The notes below the pieces were generated by a model. The model had not been told where the DNA came from and searched no databases. It worked only from the letters and a program-made list of their open reading frames with translations. 64,000 bases of DNA from a bacterium (GTDB taxonomy: Bacteria > SZUA-79 > Acidulodesulfobacterales > Acidulodesulfobacteraceae): assembly GCA_021798875.1 (NCBI GenBank), contig JAJZBN010000002.1, forward strand, positions 1-64,000, written 5' to 3'. This document shows, piece after piece, positions 41,855 to 51,493 of the stretch. The stretch's first letter is position 1, and every line of letters begins with the position of its first letter. A program made the position numbers and the translations under genes.

Positions 41855-43054
41855 TTATCTGTCAACTTCGCCGAGTAATATATCGACGCTCCCCATAATT
41901 GCAATTAAATCCGCTACCATATGTCCTTTAACCATTTCGTTAAGAGCGCTTATATTGCAAAACGACGGCGGTCTGACTCTCATTCTGTATGGGAACGCAG
42001 AACCGTCGGAAATTAGATAAAAACCTAATTCTCCTCTGGGATTTTCTATAGAAACGTAAGCTTCTCCTTTTGGAGGTTTAATTCCTTCCATCCCGTATTT
42101 AAAATTAAAAATCATACCTTCCATGGTAGTCAAAGCCCTTTTCTTAGTCGGTTTAACGTATAACGGATATTCGTCATGGCTTAAATATTCGCCTTCGGGA
42201 ATATTTTCTACAGCCTGCGATATTATCTTAAGGCTCTGCCTCATTTCTTCTATCCTTATTACGTATCTGTCGTATGTATCGCCGTTATCTCCTATCGGCA
42301 CTTCAAAATCGAAGTCTTCGTAACTGGAATAAGGATTTACTTTACGTACGTCATATTTAACTCCGCTGCCTCTAAGAGAAGGTCCCGTCAATGCAAAATT
42401 TATCGCGCTTTCGGCTGAAATTATTCCTAAATTTTTTGTTCTTTCGAGCCATATTTTATTTTTAGTAAGAAGCGCTTCATATTCATTTATCTTTTCGGGA
42501 AAAATCTTTATGAAATCCTTGGTTTTCTCTATGAAATCATTATGAAAATCCATTGCAAGACCGCCTACGCGGAAAAAAGAAGGCGTCATCCTTTGACCCG
42601 TAACTGTTTCTATTATATCCAATATTAATTCTCTTTCGCGGAAACAGTATAGAAACTCGGTTAATGCGCCTAAATCTACGGCATGCGTCGCAAGCCAGAC
42701 GAGATGCGAACTTATCCTGGTAAATTCGGCTAAAATCACGCGTACATATTCAGCCCTCTTAGGCGCTTTAACTCCGCAAAGCTTTTCTACCGCCAATATA
42801 TAGCCGAGATTGTTTGATGCGCCTGCTACGTAATCCATTCTGTCGGTAATAGTTTCAGCCTGGTGATAAGTTTTATATTCTGCATATTTTTCCATACTGG
42901 TATGCAAATAACCTATTATAGGCTCTGCATGAATTATGGTTTCTCCGTCTAATTGAACTAAAACCCTTAGAACTCCGTGCGTAGCCGGATGCGAAGGACC
43001 TATATTCAATACGAACTTATCGTTTTCTATAAGAAAATCTTTCTGCGCAATCAT
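41855..43054 (-). CDS. nuoD: NADH-quinone oxidoreductase subunit D
   Basis: This 399-residue 49-kDa subunit forms the quinone site with NuoB. It starts N-I-G-P-S-H-P-A-T-H-G-V-L-R near 17-30, has H-T-S-M-E-K near 50, R-M-D-Y-V near 67-71, and ends with the conserved I-L-G-E-V-D-R. NuoC and NuoD are separate genes here, not fused. The stop lies 13 bases from the start of the flavoprotein fusion. Confidence 0.95.
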   Translation of the reverse strand: MIAQKDFLIENDKFVLNIGPSHPATHGVLRVLVQLDGETIIHAEPIIGYLHTSMEKYAEYKTYHQAETITDRMDYVAGASNNLGYILAVEKLCGVKAPKRAEYVRVILAEFTRISSHLVWLATHAVDLGALTEFLYCFRERELILDIIETVTGQRMTPSFFRVGGLAMDFHNDFIEKTKDFIKIFPEKINEYEALLTKNKIWLERTKNLGIISAESAINFALTGPSLRGSGVKYDVRKVNPYSSYEDFDFEVPIGDNGDTYDRYVIRIEEMRQSLKIISQAVENIPEGEYLSHDEYPLYVKPTKKRALTTMEGMIFNFKYGMEGIKPPKGEAYVSIENPRGELGFYLISDGSAFPYRMRVRPPSFCNISALNEMVKGHMVADLIAIMGSVDILLGEVDR

Positions 43055-43074
43055 AGTTAAATTATCTATAAATA

Positions 43075-43608
43075 TTATTTAATTTGTTCTAAATCGATAT
43101 AACCTGGAGCATCCATTTCAATTTCGTGAGGCTCGGGTCTCTTCCTTAAAGGATAATCTTTAAGAAGCGGATGTCCGACCCAGTCGTCAGGATTTAAAAT
43201 TCTTTTTAAATCCGGGTGTCCTTTAAATTTCAGCCCGAACATATCGTAAACTTCTCGTTCAAACCAGTCTGCCGAATTATAAACCGACGTCAAACTGGGA
43301 TATTCCGGTTCGTCTATTTTGCTCCAAATTTTTATAAAAACCCTGAAGTTATTTTTTATGGAATAAAAATTATATATTACTTCTATTCTTTCCGCTCTTT
43401 TTGGGTAATCGACCGCAAACAGGTCCGAAAGCATATTAAATTCTAATCTTGCATCGTTTTTTAGGAATAAAGCAAACTTTAGCAAATCGTCTTTTTTAAT
43501 TCTTATATGAGTGTCGCCGTTTATAACGTCCGAAGCTATAACGGATTGCGGCATTGACTCTTTAATAACGGTTAATGCGAACATTATATCCATGTCGTCG
43601 GCTTTCAT
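43075..43608 (-). CDS. nuoC: NADH-quinone oxidoreductase subunit C
   Basis: This 177-residue 30-kDa subunit shows [23 protein letters not shown] near 103-125 and [13 protein letters not shown]-x-G-H-P-L near 130-147. Two early Met codons (residues 1 and 6) are possible starts. Some 20 bases separate it from nuoD. Confidence 0.94.
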   Translation of the reverse strand: MKADDMDIMFALTVIKESMPQSVIASDVINGDTHIRIKKDDLLKFALFLKNDARLEFNMLSDLFAVDYPKRAERIEVIYNFYSIKNNFRVFIKIWSKIDEPEYPSLTSVYNSADWFEREVYDMFGLKFKGHPDLKRILNPDDWVGHPLLKDYPLRKRPEPHEIEMDAPGYIDLEQIK

Positions 43609-43627
43609 TAGTATTTAATTATATTAA

Positions 43628-44140
43628 TTAATATTTTTTATTGCTGTCTATATGTAATTTAGGCGGCTCTTCATGCTTCAAAGTGCCTTTTTCTATTTTT
43701 TCTTGAAGTTTTACTATTCCGTAAATAAGAGCTTCTGGACGCGGAGGACAGCCTGGTATATAAACATCGACAGGAATAATAGTATCGACTCCCTGAACAA
43801 TGCTGTAAACATTAAAAAGTCCTCCCGAACATGCACAGTCGCCCATGGCAATAACCCATTTAGGATTAGGCATCTGGTCGTAAATTCTTTTAACCATCGG
43901 TGCCATTTTATATGAAACCCTGCCGGACACTATTATAAGGTCGGACTGTCGAGGACTGGACCTGAATATAAGTCCGAGCCTGTCGAAGTCGTATCTTGAC
44001 GATGCTACAGTCATCATTTCGATAGCGCAGCATGCCAACCCGAAAGTTGCAGGCCATATAGACCACTTTCTGCCCCATGAAACAATTTTATCCAATGAAG
44101 CTGTAATTATATTGTCTCCGAGATGCTCTTCTATTCCCAT
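43628..44140 (-). CDS. nuoB: NADH-quinone oxidoreductase subunit B
   Basis: This 170-residue PSST subunit carries the terminal N2 cluster: tandem cysteines in G-L-A-C-C-A-I-E-M near 34-42, C-A-C-S-G-G near 102-107 and the final C-P-P-R-P near 132-136. Its ATG overlaps the nuoA stop by ten bases. Confidence 0.96.
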   Translation of the reverse strand: MGIEEHLGDNIITASLDKIVSWGRKWSIWPATFGLACCAIEMMTVASSRYDFDRLGLIFRSSPRQSDLIIVSGRVSYKMAPMVKRIYDQMPNPKWVIAMGDCACSGGLFNVYSIVQGVDTIIPVDVYIPGCPPRPEALIYGIVKLQEKIEKGTLKHEEPPKLHIDSNKKY

Positions 44141-44511
44141 TTAAGCGCTCCTTTTAGCCATACGTAAAGCAGACCTATTACCAATATCACTATAAATAAA
44201 AACATTTCGACAAAACCGAGTATTCCAAGGTGCGAAAATATAACCGCCCAAGGAAATAAAAAAAGAGCTTCTATGTCGAAAAGAAGAAAAAATATAGCTA
44301 TTAGATAAAACTTTACGTCGAATTTAACGTGGGGTTCGCCGGTAGGCTCGACGCCGCATTCATATGCTTTTAATTTGCCGGATTCGTATGTCTTTTTTCC
44401 TATAAAATTAGATATTAAAATGGTAAAGACAGCAAATATGATTGCTATAACAAGCATTATAAATATTGGCAGAAAAGAAATTAAACCGTTGTTGTTTATA
44501 CTATTATTCAT
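44131..44511 (-). CDS. nuoA: NADH-quinone oxidoreductase subunit A
   Basis: This 126-residue protein has three membrane helices and the conserved Y-E-C-G-V-E-P-T-G near 45-53 and [14 protein letters not shown] near 75-88. It is the first gene of the complex I operon. The 156-base upstream gap holds a perfect 32-base palindrome at 44558-44589. Confidence 0.95.
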   Translation of the reverse strand: MNNSINNNGLISFLPIFIMLVIAIIFAVFTILISNFIGKKTYESGKLKAYECGVEPTGEPHVKFDVKFYLIAIFFLLFDIEALFLFPWAVIFSHLGILGFVEMFLFIVILVIGLLYVWLKGALKWE

Positions 44512-44557
44512 TTAATTAATAGTTAATGTAATATAGTTTAATGTTATTAATCTAAAC

Positions 44558-44589
44558 TTTTTGAGTATATCATATGATATACTCAAAAA
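44558..44589. promoter_or_regulatory. Perfect 32-base palindrome upstream of nuoA
   Basis: TTTTTGAGTATATCAT is followed directly by its exact reverse complement, about 47 bases before the nuoA ATG. It lacks a GC-rich stem and a T-tract after it on either strand, so a terminator is unlikely. A dimeric repressor or activator site for the nuo operon fits better. The AT-rich background lowers certainty. Confidence 0.5.
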
Positions 44590-44627
44590 TCAAGTTATAA
44601 AATTATAATTTATAAAAAAATTTAAAT

Positions 44628-44663
44628 AAATATAAATATATACATATGCATATATTTATATTT
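44628..44663 (-). terminator. AT-rich hairpin with T-run after pepA
   Basis: Two 14-base arms (44628-44641 and 44650-44663) enclose an 8-base centre that is itself palindromic apart from one mismatch. On the minus strand this lies five bases after the pepA stop and is followed by T-rich DNA with a run of seven T, the form of an intrinsic terminator despite the AT-only stem. Confidence 0.5.
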
Positions 44664-44667
44664 ACTA

Positions 44668-46233
44668 TTATAATTTATGCTGATTTAAATAATAAAGTAA
44701 AGTTCTCACACCAACCCCCGTACCGCCCTTAGGGTTATAATTAAAACCGGTTTTGGTAAAAGCAGGTCCTGCTATGTCTATATGGCACCATTTAGCCTTA
44801 TCGGGAACGAATTCTTCCAGAAACATTCCTGCCGTAATCGCACCGCCGTATCTGTTACCTACGTTTTTTAAATCGGCAATCGGACTTGAAAGTTTTTCCT
44901 TCATATTATCGTCGAAAGGAAGTTCCCACATTCTTTCTCCGGTAATTTGACTTGTCGATATTATATTGGATATTAGGTCTTTATCGTTTCCCATAACTCC
45001 GGAAGTGTATTCTCCAAGAGCGATAACGCATGCTCCGGTCAGCGTCGCCAAATCTATAATTTCATCTACGCCTAAATCTTTAGTATAACTTAAAGCGTCC
45101 GCCAAAGTCAGCCTGCCTTCCGCATCGGTATTATCTATCTCTATAGTCTTGCCGTTTAAAGCTTTAACTATATCGTCTGGCCTTTGGGCTCCGCCGTCGG
45201 GCATATTTTCGCAAGCTGCAATAATACCGTGTACTTCCAATTCTACATCGAAATTTTTAATATACTTCATAATAGCAAGCACGGTGCAAGCTCCCGATTT
45301 ATCGCTTTTCATGGTAGTCATAAAATCAGCCGGCTTCAAAGAAAGTCCGCCGCTGTCGAAAGTAATGCCTTTTCCGATTAAAGCTATTTTTTTGATATTT
45401 TTACTCTTAGACTTATTTTTCGGTTTATATGTTAAATGAATAAACCTGGGCGGATTTTTAGATCCGCGCGCTACGCCGTAAAAAGCGTTCATTCCTTTTT
45501 TTACTATCTCTTTTTCGTTAAATATTTCGCAGTCCATACCGCTCTCTTTAGATATTTTCGCTGCTAAGTCAGCTAAATATTCAGGGTTTACGACGTTACC
45601 GGGTTCGTTTACTATATCGCGCGCAAAATTTGCCGCAGAAGCCGTTTTTTTACCGAAATCAAAACCTTCGTCCGCAGTTTTAACATTATCTTTAGTTACT
45701 TTTAAACCGTTAAAATGTATATTTATAACTTCGGGATATTTTTCGTCTTTATCTGTTTTAAGCTTTCCTTTGCTATCTGAAGCAGCAGACATATATTTTT
45801 TGAACTCGTACAAACCTAATTCCGCTCCCTCCGATATTGCCGCCGCCGAATAAAACAATCCCTTTTTTATATAATATTCGCCGTTTAATTCCGGAATTAC
45901 TACCGTTATTTCTTTTGCCTTGTTTGTCTTAGCGGTTTTTGCGGCGGCCGCAATAAAACTTCTTAAAGAGTCGTAATTAAATTTGTCTTTTTTGTCTAAT
46001 CCGTAAATTAAGGAATAAACAGGAGATTCTATAAGAACGCTCTTTCCTTTTTTTGCTTTAAAATCTAAACGTTTAAGTCTTTTATAAATGAATTCGAACT
46101 TCTTAAAATTTCCTGATTTTAAAAAACTATTTTCTTCTCCATGAAAAACTCCAAAAGCAAAAATATGATTTAATTCGTCTGATTTGCTCTCGGATAAATT
46201 TTTATCGATTGAATCCGTTATTTTAAACTTCAT
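44668..46233 (-). CDS. pepA: Leucyl aminopeptidase (M17)
   Basis: This 521-residue two-metal aminopeptidase has an N-terminal macro-like domain. The catalytic C-domain has the K-G-I-T-F-D-S-G-G-L-S-L-K-P block near 290-302, the signature N-T-D-A-E-G-R-L near 370-377 and the closing G-x-T-G-V-G-V-R-T-L. All metal-binding Asp/Glu/Lys residues of these blocks are present. It is preceded by its own GGAGG-like site 27 bases after the acs stop. Confidence 0.92.
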   Translation of the reverse strand: MKFKITDSIDKNLSESKSDELNHIFAFGVFHGEENSFLKSGNFKKFEFIYKRLKRLDFKAKKGKSVLIESPVYSLIYGLDKKDKFNYDSLRSFIAAAAKTAKTNKAKEITVVIPELNGEYYIKKGLFYSAAAISEGAELGLYEFKKYMSAASDSKGKLKTDKDEKYPEVINIHFNGLKVTKDNVKTADEGFDFGKKTASAANFARDIVNEPGNVVNPEYLADLAAKISKESGMDCEIFNEKEIVKKGMNAFYGVARGSKNPPRFIHLTYKPKNKSKSKNIKKIALIGKGITFDSGGLSLKPADFMTTMKSDKSGACTVLAIMKYIKNFDVELEVHGIIAACENMPDGGAQRPDDIVKALNGKTIEIDNTDAEGRLTLADALSYTKDLGVDEIIDLATLTGACVIALGEYTSGVMGNDKDLISNIISTSQITGERMWELPFDDNMKEKLSSPIADLKNVGNRYGGAITAGMFLEEFVPDKAKWCHIDIAGPAFTKTGFNYNPKGGTGVGVRTLLYYLNQHKL

Positions 46234-46259
46234 TTTTATCCTCCTAATTTTATTTTTTA

Positions 46260-48167
46260 CTAATCTTCTTCGATGGTCGATAAATCACCTTCGCTTATGC
46301 CCATTTCCCTTGCTTTCAAAACCCTTCTCATAATTTTACCGCTTCTCGTTTTAGGAAGAGAATCGACGAACTCTATTTCGTCCGGTTTTGCAATGGGGCC
46401 AAGCGTTTTCCCGACGTTAGCTTTAATATCGTCCATAATAGCATCGGTTTTATCTATGCCGGGCTTCAACACTACGAATGCTTTTATAGAATTTCCCTTA
46501 ACGTCGTGAGGCTTGCCTATAACCGCGGACTCCGCAACAGCTTCGTGCGTAATTAATGCGCTTTCTATCTCGGCAGTTCCCAACCTGTATCCCGACACTT
46601 TAATGACGTCGTCTATCCTGCCCATAACGTAAAAATAGCCGTCTTTGTCTTTCTTTGCTGTATCTCCGGCAAGATATACGCCGTTAAATTTAGAGAAATA
46701 AGTTTCTTTATATCTGTTTTCGTCTTTATAAATAGTCCTCATCATTGAAGGCCACGGCTTTTTAATTACCAAATAACCACCCTTGTCGGGTTCTTTGACG
46801 CTATTGCCGTTTTCGTCGAAAATATCCGCATCTATTCCAAGAAAAGGTTTTCCGCATGAACCGGGCTTTAGAGGCAAAGACGGTACAGGCGTTATAAGGA
46901 ACATGCCGGATTCGGTCTGCCACCAGGTATCCATAATAGGACATCTTTCTTTGCCTATATGTTTATGATACCAGCGCCAAACCTCAGGATTTATCGGTTC
47001 GCCGACGCTTCCGAGAATTTTAAGAGAACTGAGATTATGCCTGTTCGGCCAGTTTTCGCCGTACCTCATAACGCCTCTAATAGCTGTTGGGGAAGTATAA
47101 AATATATTTACGGCGTGTTTTTCGACTATCCTCCACCATCTGTCAGGATAAGGATAATAAGGCGAACCTTCTACCATAAGTGTAGTAGCCCCGTTAATCA
47201 AAGGTCCGTAAATTATATAAGAATGTCCCGTTATCCAGCCCGGGTCGGCTGCACACCAGTAAGTATCGGTATCGTTTATATTAAAAACGTATTTAGAAGT
47301 TATATACGTTCCTACGGAATATCCGCCGTGAACATGCAATATGCCTTTAGGCTTTCCGGTAGTTCCCGACGTATAAAGTATAAAAAGAGGATCTTCCGCA
47401 TCGAGCTCTTCCGTTTTAAGATAAGGGTTAGCTATGGGCAGTTTCATAAGTTCGTCGTAATAAAAATCCCTTGATGTATCCATAGAAACTTCTTTGCAGG
47501 TTCTTTTTACTACGATAACGGTTTGAACGACGGGAGCTTTAGTTACCGCCTCGTCAACTATTTTTTTAAGCTCTACGACCTTACCGCCCCTGAAAGCTCC
47601 GTCAGCGGTAATAAGAAGTTTACTCTGAGCATCAAGTATTCTGTCTTTTAAAGCCATTGCCGAAAAACCTGCATAAACTACGCTGTGTATTGCCCCTATT
47701 TTTGCGCATGCCAGCATGCTTACAGCTATTTCGGGTATGTTTGGAAGATAAATAGTAACAGTATCGCCTTTTTTTATTCCAAAACTTTTCAAGACGTTTG
47801 CAAACTTATTTACCTCTTTATATAAAGAGAAATAAGTATAAACCCTTTCAGCGCCGTCTTCGCCTTCCCATATTATTGCCAGCTTATTTTTTCTAAACGT
47901 CGTTATATGTCTGTCTAAAGCATTATAGGCTATATTGGTCTTGCCTCCCGTAAACCATTTATAAAAAGGAGGATTTGATTGATCTAATACTTTATCCCAG
48001 TGTTTAAACCATGACAACTGCTTTGCGGTCTCGTCCCAGAATTTTTCGTTTTCTTTTATGGAATATTCATGAAGTTTTTCATAATCTTCAACATAACTGT
48101 TTTTTAATGTTTCTTTTGAAGGAAAAAATATATCCTTCTCCTGAGAAAGACTATCAAAAGTACTCAT
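46260..48167 (-). CDS. acs: Acetyl-CoA synthetase
   Basis: This 635-residue AMP-forming enzyme activates acetate. It has the adenylate motif Y-T-S-G-T-T-G-K-P-K-G near 262-272, D-T-W-W-Q-T-E near 412-418, the hinge region G-R-I-D-D-V-I-K-V-S-G-Y-R near 513-525 and the acetylation-site P-K-T-R-S-G-K-I-M-R-R near 602-612. It upholds acetate use or reassimilation together with the acyltransferase at 12460-13401. Confidence 0.95.
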   Translation of the reverse strand: MSTFDSLSQEKDIFFPSKETLKNSYVEDYEKLHEYSIKENEKFWDETAKQLSWFKHWDKVLDQSNPPFYKWFTGGKTNIAYNALDRHITTFRKNKLAIIWEGEDGAERVYTYFSLYKEVNKFANVLKSFGIKKGDTVTIYLPNIPEIAVSMLACAKIGAIHSVVYAGFSAMALKDRILDAQSKLLITADGAFRGGKVVELKKIVDEAVTKAPVVQTVIVVKRTCKEVSMDTSRDFYYDELMKLPIANPYLKTEELDAEDPLFILYTSGTTGKPKGILHVHGGYSVGTYITSKYVFNINDTDTYWCAADPGWITGHSYIIYGPLINGATTLMVEGSPYYPYPDRWWRIVEKHAVNIFYTSPTAIRGVMRYGENWPNRHNLSSLKILGSVGEPINPEVWRWYHKHIGKERCPIMDTWWQTESGMFLITPVPSLPLKPGSCGKPFLGIDADIFDENGNSVKEPDKGGYLVIKKPWPSMMRTIYKDENRYKETYFSKFNGVYLAGDTAKKDKDGYFYVMGRIDDVIKVSGYRLGTAEIESALITHEAVAESAVIGKPHDVKGNSIKAFVVLKPGIDKTDAIMDDIKANVGKTLGPIAKPDEIEFVDSLPKTRSGKIMRRVLKAREMGISEGDLSTIEED

Positions 48168-48206
48168 AAAGCAAATCCCCCATAAAGTAAATTGAATTTT
48201 ATTAAA

Positions 48207-49994
48207 TTAATATTTAAATTTCTTTAATATACCGATTAATTTTTCGAGTTCTCCGTAAATAGATGCGGCTTCCTTTGCCGTATTAGAAGATTTTTCGGAA
48301 TTAGACACCGACAGAGTGGATACAGTCTCTATATTTTGGGAAATCTCGTTGGTAGCTGCCGTCTGCTCTTCCGAAGCGGCAGCTATCGAACTTATCTGGT
48401 CGGTTAAAACGACTATATTTTTTTCGATACTGTCTAAAGATTCTCCAGCTTTTGAAGCATAACCGACCGATAAATCTACTTCGCTCAAAGTCTTATCCAT
48501 AGAAGTTTTGGTATTTTGGGTGCTTTGCTGCATAGTCTGAACTTTCGCCGCAATTTCTTTTGTAGCCTTAACGGTTCTTTCCGCTAATTTTCTTACTTCG
48601 TCGGCGACTACGGCAAATCCCCTGCCCGATTCTCCGGCGCGTGCCGCTTCTATAGCGGCATTAAGAGCAAGCAGATTAGTCTGGTCGGCTATATCGTTAA
48701 TAACCGATATGATTTCTCCTATTTCAAAAGAACTTTGCTCTAATCCGTTTATCAAGCCGCCAAGCTGTTGGGTAAGCACGGCTACGTTTTTAATGCCGGA
48801 TATCGATTTTTCTACTATGTCGAAACCGCTCTTTGCGCTGTCGGATGCTTCTTTTGCGATGGAACTAACATTCTGCGTATTTTTCGCAATTTCTTTAATG
48901 GTCTGCGACATCTCTTCCGAAGCCGCGGCGACATGCGTAGCAAGCTCCGCCTGCTCCTGCGCTTTACCGCTTATTTCATCGACGTGTCCCTCTATGGTAG
49001 TGCTTACGTCAACTATAGTCATTGCTTCTTCGGTAATTGACTTTACTATTTCCCTTATATCTATAATAAATTTATTAAATTTATTGGTTACTGCCGTTAT
49101 TTCATCATAAACAGAATTTTTAAAAACATTACAATCGGTACAGATTTTACTACCTTCTTCTCCATATCTGTCCTGATGAACATCCCAGCATCTATCTTTC
49201 AATTCATTTTCATCGAGTTTGCAAGCTTTGCTTCTTTTATTTTTAATTTCGTTACTTTTTAGATAATCCATTTGTATTAATTTACTTAAATCGCCGTCAC
49301 CCCTCACAATTTCGTTAAGTTTATCATAAAGTTTTTTTATAGGCTTTTCAAATATTAATTTTAAGGCAATATAAGTAATTAATACGAAAAGTATAATAAA
49401 AATAATTGAAATCGTAATCATGTTCCTCATAAAAATATGCGAAGCATTAACCGTGTTTTTTAGGGAATACACAAGTTCGACGCCGCCTAAAACGGTTCCC
49501 CGCTTAACGGTATGACACATAAGACAGTCTATGCCCCTCGACATTTTTTTTGCTACGAAAGGCACACCGACTTTCAAATATTTCTGGCCGTTTTTTTCAA
49601 ACGGTTTTATTATCTCTTTTTTTGAGGCAAGTATTTCTTTGTCGAATTTAGTCTTGGGCATCTCCTGATTTAAACCCGGCCCAAATTCTTTATTGACGGG
49701 ATTACCTCTTACTAATTTAAAATATTTAATTCCCTTGATTTTTCTGTATATTTTGAATAACTGGCGTCTGTCTGATTTATTTGCAATGGTGCCGTTAAGC
49801 ATCATTGCGTTTAAACTGGAAAGCATTGTTTTTGCCGTAACTACCGCATCTAAAGAAGTAGTTTTTATAGACATCTTATTTTGAAAATACAATGCATAAT
49901 AAGTAAGCGCAAACAAAACCACTATTGCCGCTATTATAATCAACGAAATAAGTTTAGTTTTAATAGAAGTCTTTTTAATTATAGATAAATTCAT
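48207..49994 (-). CDS. Methyl-accepting chemotaxis protein with a haem c-binding sensor domain
   Basis: From the ATG at 49994 (behind GGGGGAGC) the protein has 595 residues. An upstream in-frame ATG at 50024 has no ribosome site. Transmembrane helices at about 16-36 and 191-213 flank a periplasmic domain with C-L-M-C-H at 157-161, a c-type haem motif as in Tll0287-like/DUF3365 sensor domains. HAMP follows. Then comes a cytoplasmic insert with four Cys (258, 269, 285, 288), and the methyl-accepting domain with the tip [25 protein letters not shown]-x-G-R-G-F-A-V-V. It probably senses redox potential or a gas. No other che gene is in the window. Confidence 0.9.
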   Translation of the reverse strand: MNLSIIKKTSIKTKLISLIIIAAIVVLFALTYYALYFQNKMSIKTTSLDAVVTAKTMLSSLNAMMLNGTIANKSDRRQLFKIYRKIKGIKYFKLVRGNPVNKEFGPGLNQEMPKTKFDKEILASKKEIIKPFEKNGQKYLKVGVPFVAKKMSRGIDCLMCHTVKRGTVLGGVELVYSLKNTVNASHIFMRNMITISIIFIILFVLITYIALKLIFEKPIKKLYDKLNEIVRGDGDLSKLIQMDYLKSNEIKNKRSKACKLDENELKDRCWDVHQDRYGEEGSKICTDCNVFKNSVYDEITAVTNKFNKFIIDIREIVKSITEEAMTIVDVSTTIEGHVDEISGKAQEQAELATHVAAASEEMSQTIKEIAKNTQNVSSIAKEASDSAKSGFDIVEKSISGIKNVAVLTQQLGGLINGLEQSSFEIGEIISVINDIADQTNLLALNAAIEAARAGESGRGFAVVADEVRKLAERTVKATKEIAAKVQTMQQSTQNTKTSMDKTLSEVDLSVGYASKAGESLDSIEKNIVVLTDQISSIAAASEEQTAATNEISQNIETVSTLSVSNSEKSSNTAKEAASIYGELEKLIGILKKFKY

Positions 49995-50118
49995 ACAGAT
50001 ACGCTCCCCCTTCGGATATAACAAATTATTTTAATAAAACAGCTATTTGATTTATTTTAATCCAATAAAAAAAAATATGTTACAATTATCTTTTAAAACA
50101 ATAAATAAACTTAATTAG

Positions 50119-51465
50119 TTAAATTTTTATACCTGCAAGCTTTCTGTAAACGGATCTTTCGCTTTCGCCAATAATATCGGCTATTTCGGCTCTCGTATGT
50201 CCTTTTGAAAGAAGATAGCTTATATATTTTTCTTCTATTTCTTTAATAGGTATTTTTTTTTCGAACATTTCAAATTCGTCTCCGCAGTTTAAATTTTTGC
50301 CTCCGGCAATCTCAAGCTGAATGGCATCGTCCGTAATTTCTTCTTTGTCTTCGGATAAAACTATAGACCTTTCTATTACGTTTTTCAACTCTCTGACGTT
50401 TCCGGGCCAGGCATAATCCATCAGCTTATTTAATGCAGACTTAGAGATAGGTTTAGAATACTGAACTTTATTTTCTTTGGTCATAAAATAGTGCGCCAAA
50501 TAAGGAATGTCTTCTTTCCTTTCTCTTAAGGGAGGAAGTTCTATAGTGAAACCGCTTATCCTGTAAAACAGATCCCCCCTGAATTTTCCGTCTTCTACCA
50601 TTTTTTTTAAATTTTTATTAGTTGCCGTTATAATTCTGGTATCTATAAAAATATTTTTAGACGAACCTACTCTCCTGAAACTTTTTGTATCAATTATCCT
50701 TAAAAGTTTTGCCTGTATTATACTGCTTACTTCGCCTATCTCGTCAATAAACAGGGTTCCTTTGTCCGCATATTCAAGGAGTCCTTTTTTAAGGGCATCC
50801 GCTCCGGTAAACGAGCCTCTTTCATGACCGAAAAGCTCGGATTCGAAAAGATTTTCCGATAAATTGCAAGAATCCACTATTATAAAGGGTTCATCTCTCC
50901 TCGAAGAGAGTCTGTGGAGCAGGTTTGCGCTAAGTTCCTTGCCTGTTCCGGATTCTCCCGATATCAAAACATTTAAATTAGATTTTGCCGCTACGGTAAT
51001 ATCGTCGATAACTTTAGCGGCGGCTTTCGATTTTCCTATAAAAAATTTTTTAAAGATTTCTCTCTTAAAATAAGAGGCATAATTTTTAAGCTGTAATTTT
51101 TCGACCAGTTTTTTTAAGGTTATGCTGAGTTCTTCTAAGCTTAAAGGTTTAACTAAATAATCGCATGCCCCGATTTTCAAAGCCGATACAGCCGAATCTA
51201 CGCTGCCGAATGCCGTAAGAATTATCATTTCTATATCTTCCGACCTCGACTTTACGATTTTTAACAGTTCTATGCCGGTTTTTCCCGGAAGTTTTAAATC
51301 GGATATAATAATATTAAAAAAATCTTTTTCCAATCTGCTTATAGCTTCTTCGGCAGAATTTACGGAATCTACGTCGTAGCCTTCGTTTTTTAAAAAATCG
51401 GAGAGAATTTTCCTGTAATTGATATCGTCATCGACTATAAGTATAGAGACCGAGTGATTGTCCAT
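50119..51465 (-). CDS. NtrC-family σ54-dependent response regulator
   Basis: This 448-residue protein has a receiver domain (1-120) with D12/D13 and phosphoacceptor D56 in I-I-I-S-D-L-K-L-P. The AAA+ domain has Walker A G-E-S-G-T-G-K-E (170-177) and the σ54-contact loop as G-S-F-T-G-A (217-222), one change from G-A-F-T-G-A. A Fis-type helix-turn-helix at the end has the recognition helix S-E-R-S-V-Y-R-K-L. The cognate kinase is the next gene upstream (28 bases). Target promoters were not found in the window. Confidence 0.92.
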   Translation of the reverse strand: MDNHSVSILIVDDDINYRKILSDFLKNEGYDVDSVNSAEEAISRLEKDFFNIIISDLKLPGKTGIELLKIVKSRSEDIEMIILTAFGSVDSAVSALKIGACDYLVKPLSLEELSITLKKLVEKLQLKNYASYFKREIFKKFFIGKSKAAAKVIDDITVAAKSNLNVLISGESGTGKELSANLLHRLSSRRDEPFIIVDSCNLSENLFESELFGHERGSFTGADALKKGLLEYADKGTLFIDEIGEVSSIIQAKLLRIIDTKSFRRVGSSKNIFIDTRIITATNKNLKKMVEDGKFRGDLFYRISGFTIELPPLRERKEDIPYLAHYFMTKENKVQYSKPISKSALNKLMDYAWPGNVRELKNVIERSIVLSEDKEEITDDAIQLEIAGGKNLNCGDEFEMFEKKIPIKEIEEKYISYLLSKGHTRAEIADIIGESERSVYRKLAGIKI

Positions 51466-51493
51466 CTTTATTTATATTCTATATTAAATTATA

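Noticed and set aside
41842-41904. Longer N-terminus for the NuoF/GltD fusion
   Set aside because: It would overlap nuoD by 50 bases and has no similarity to NuoF; the ATG at 41841 gives the expected spacing.
44558-44589. Bidirectional terminator at the perfect palindrome
   Set aside because: Stem is AT-rich and is preceded, not followed, by T on each strand; it does not have terminator form.
49995-50024. Upstream start for the chemoreceptor
   Set aside because: The ATG at 49994 has a strong GGGGGAGC site; the extension crosses that site and adds no helix.
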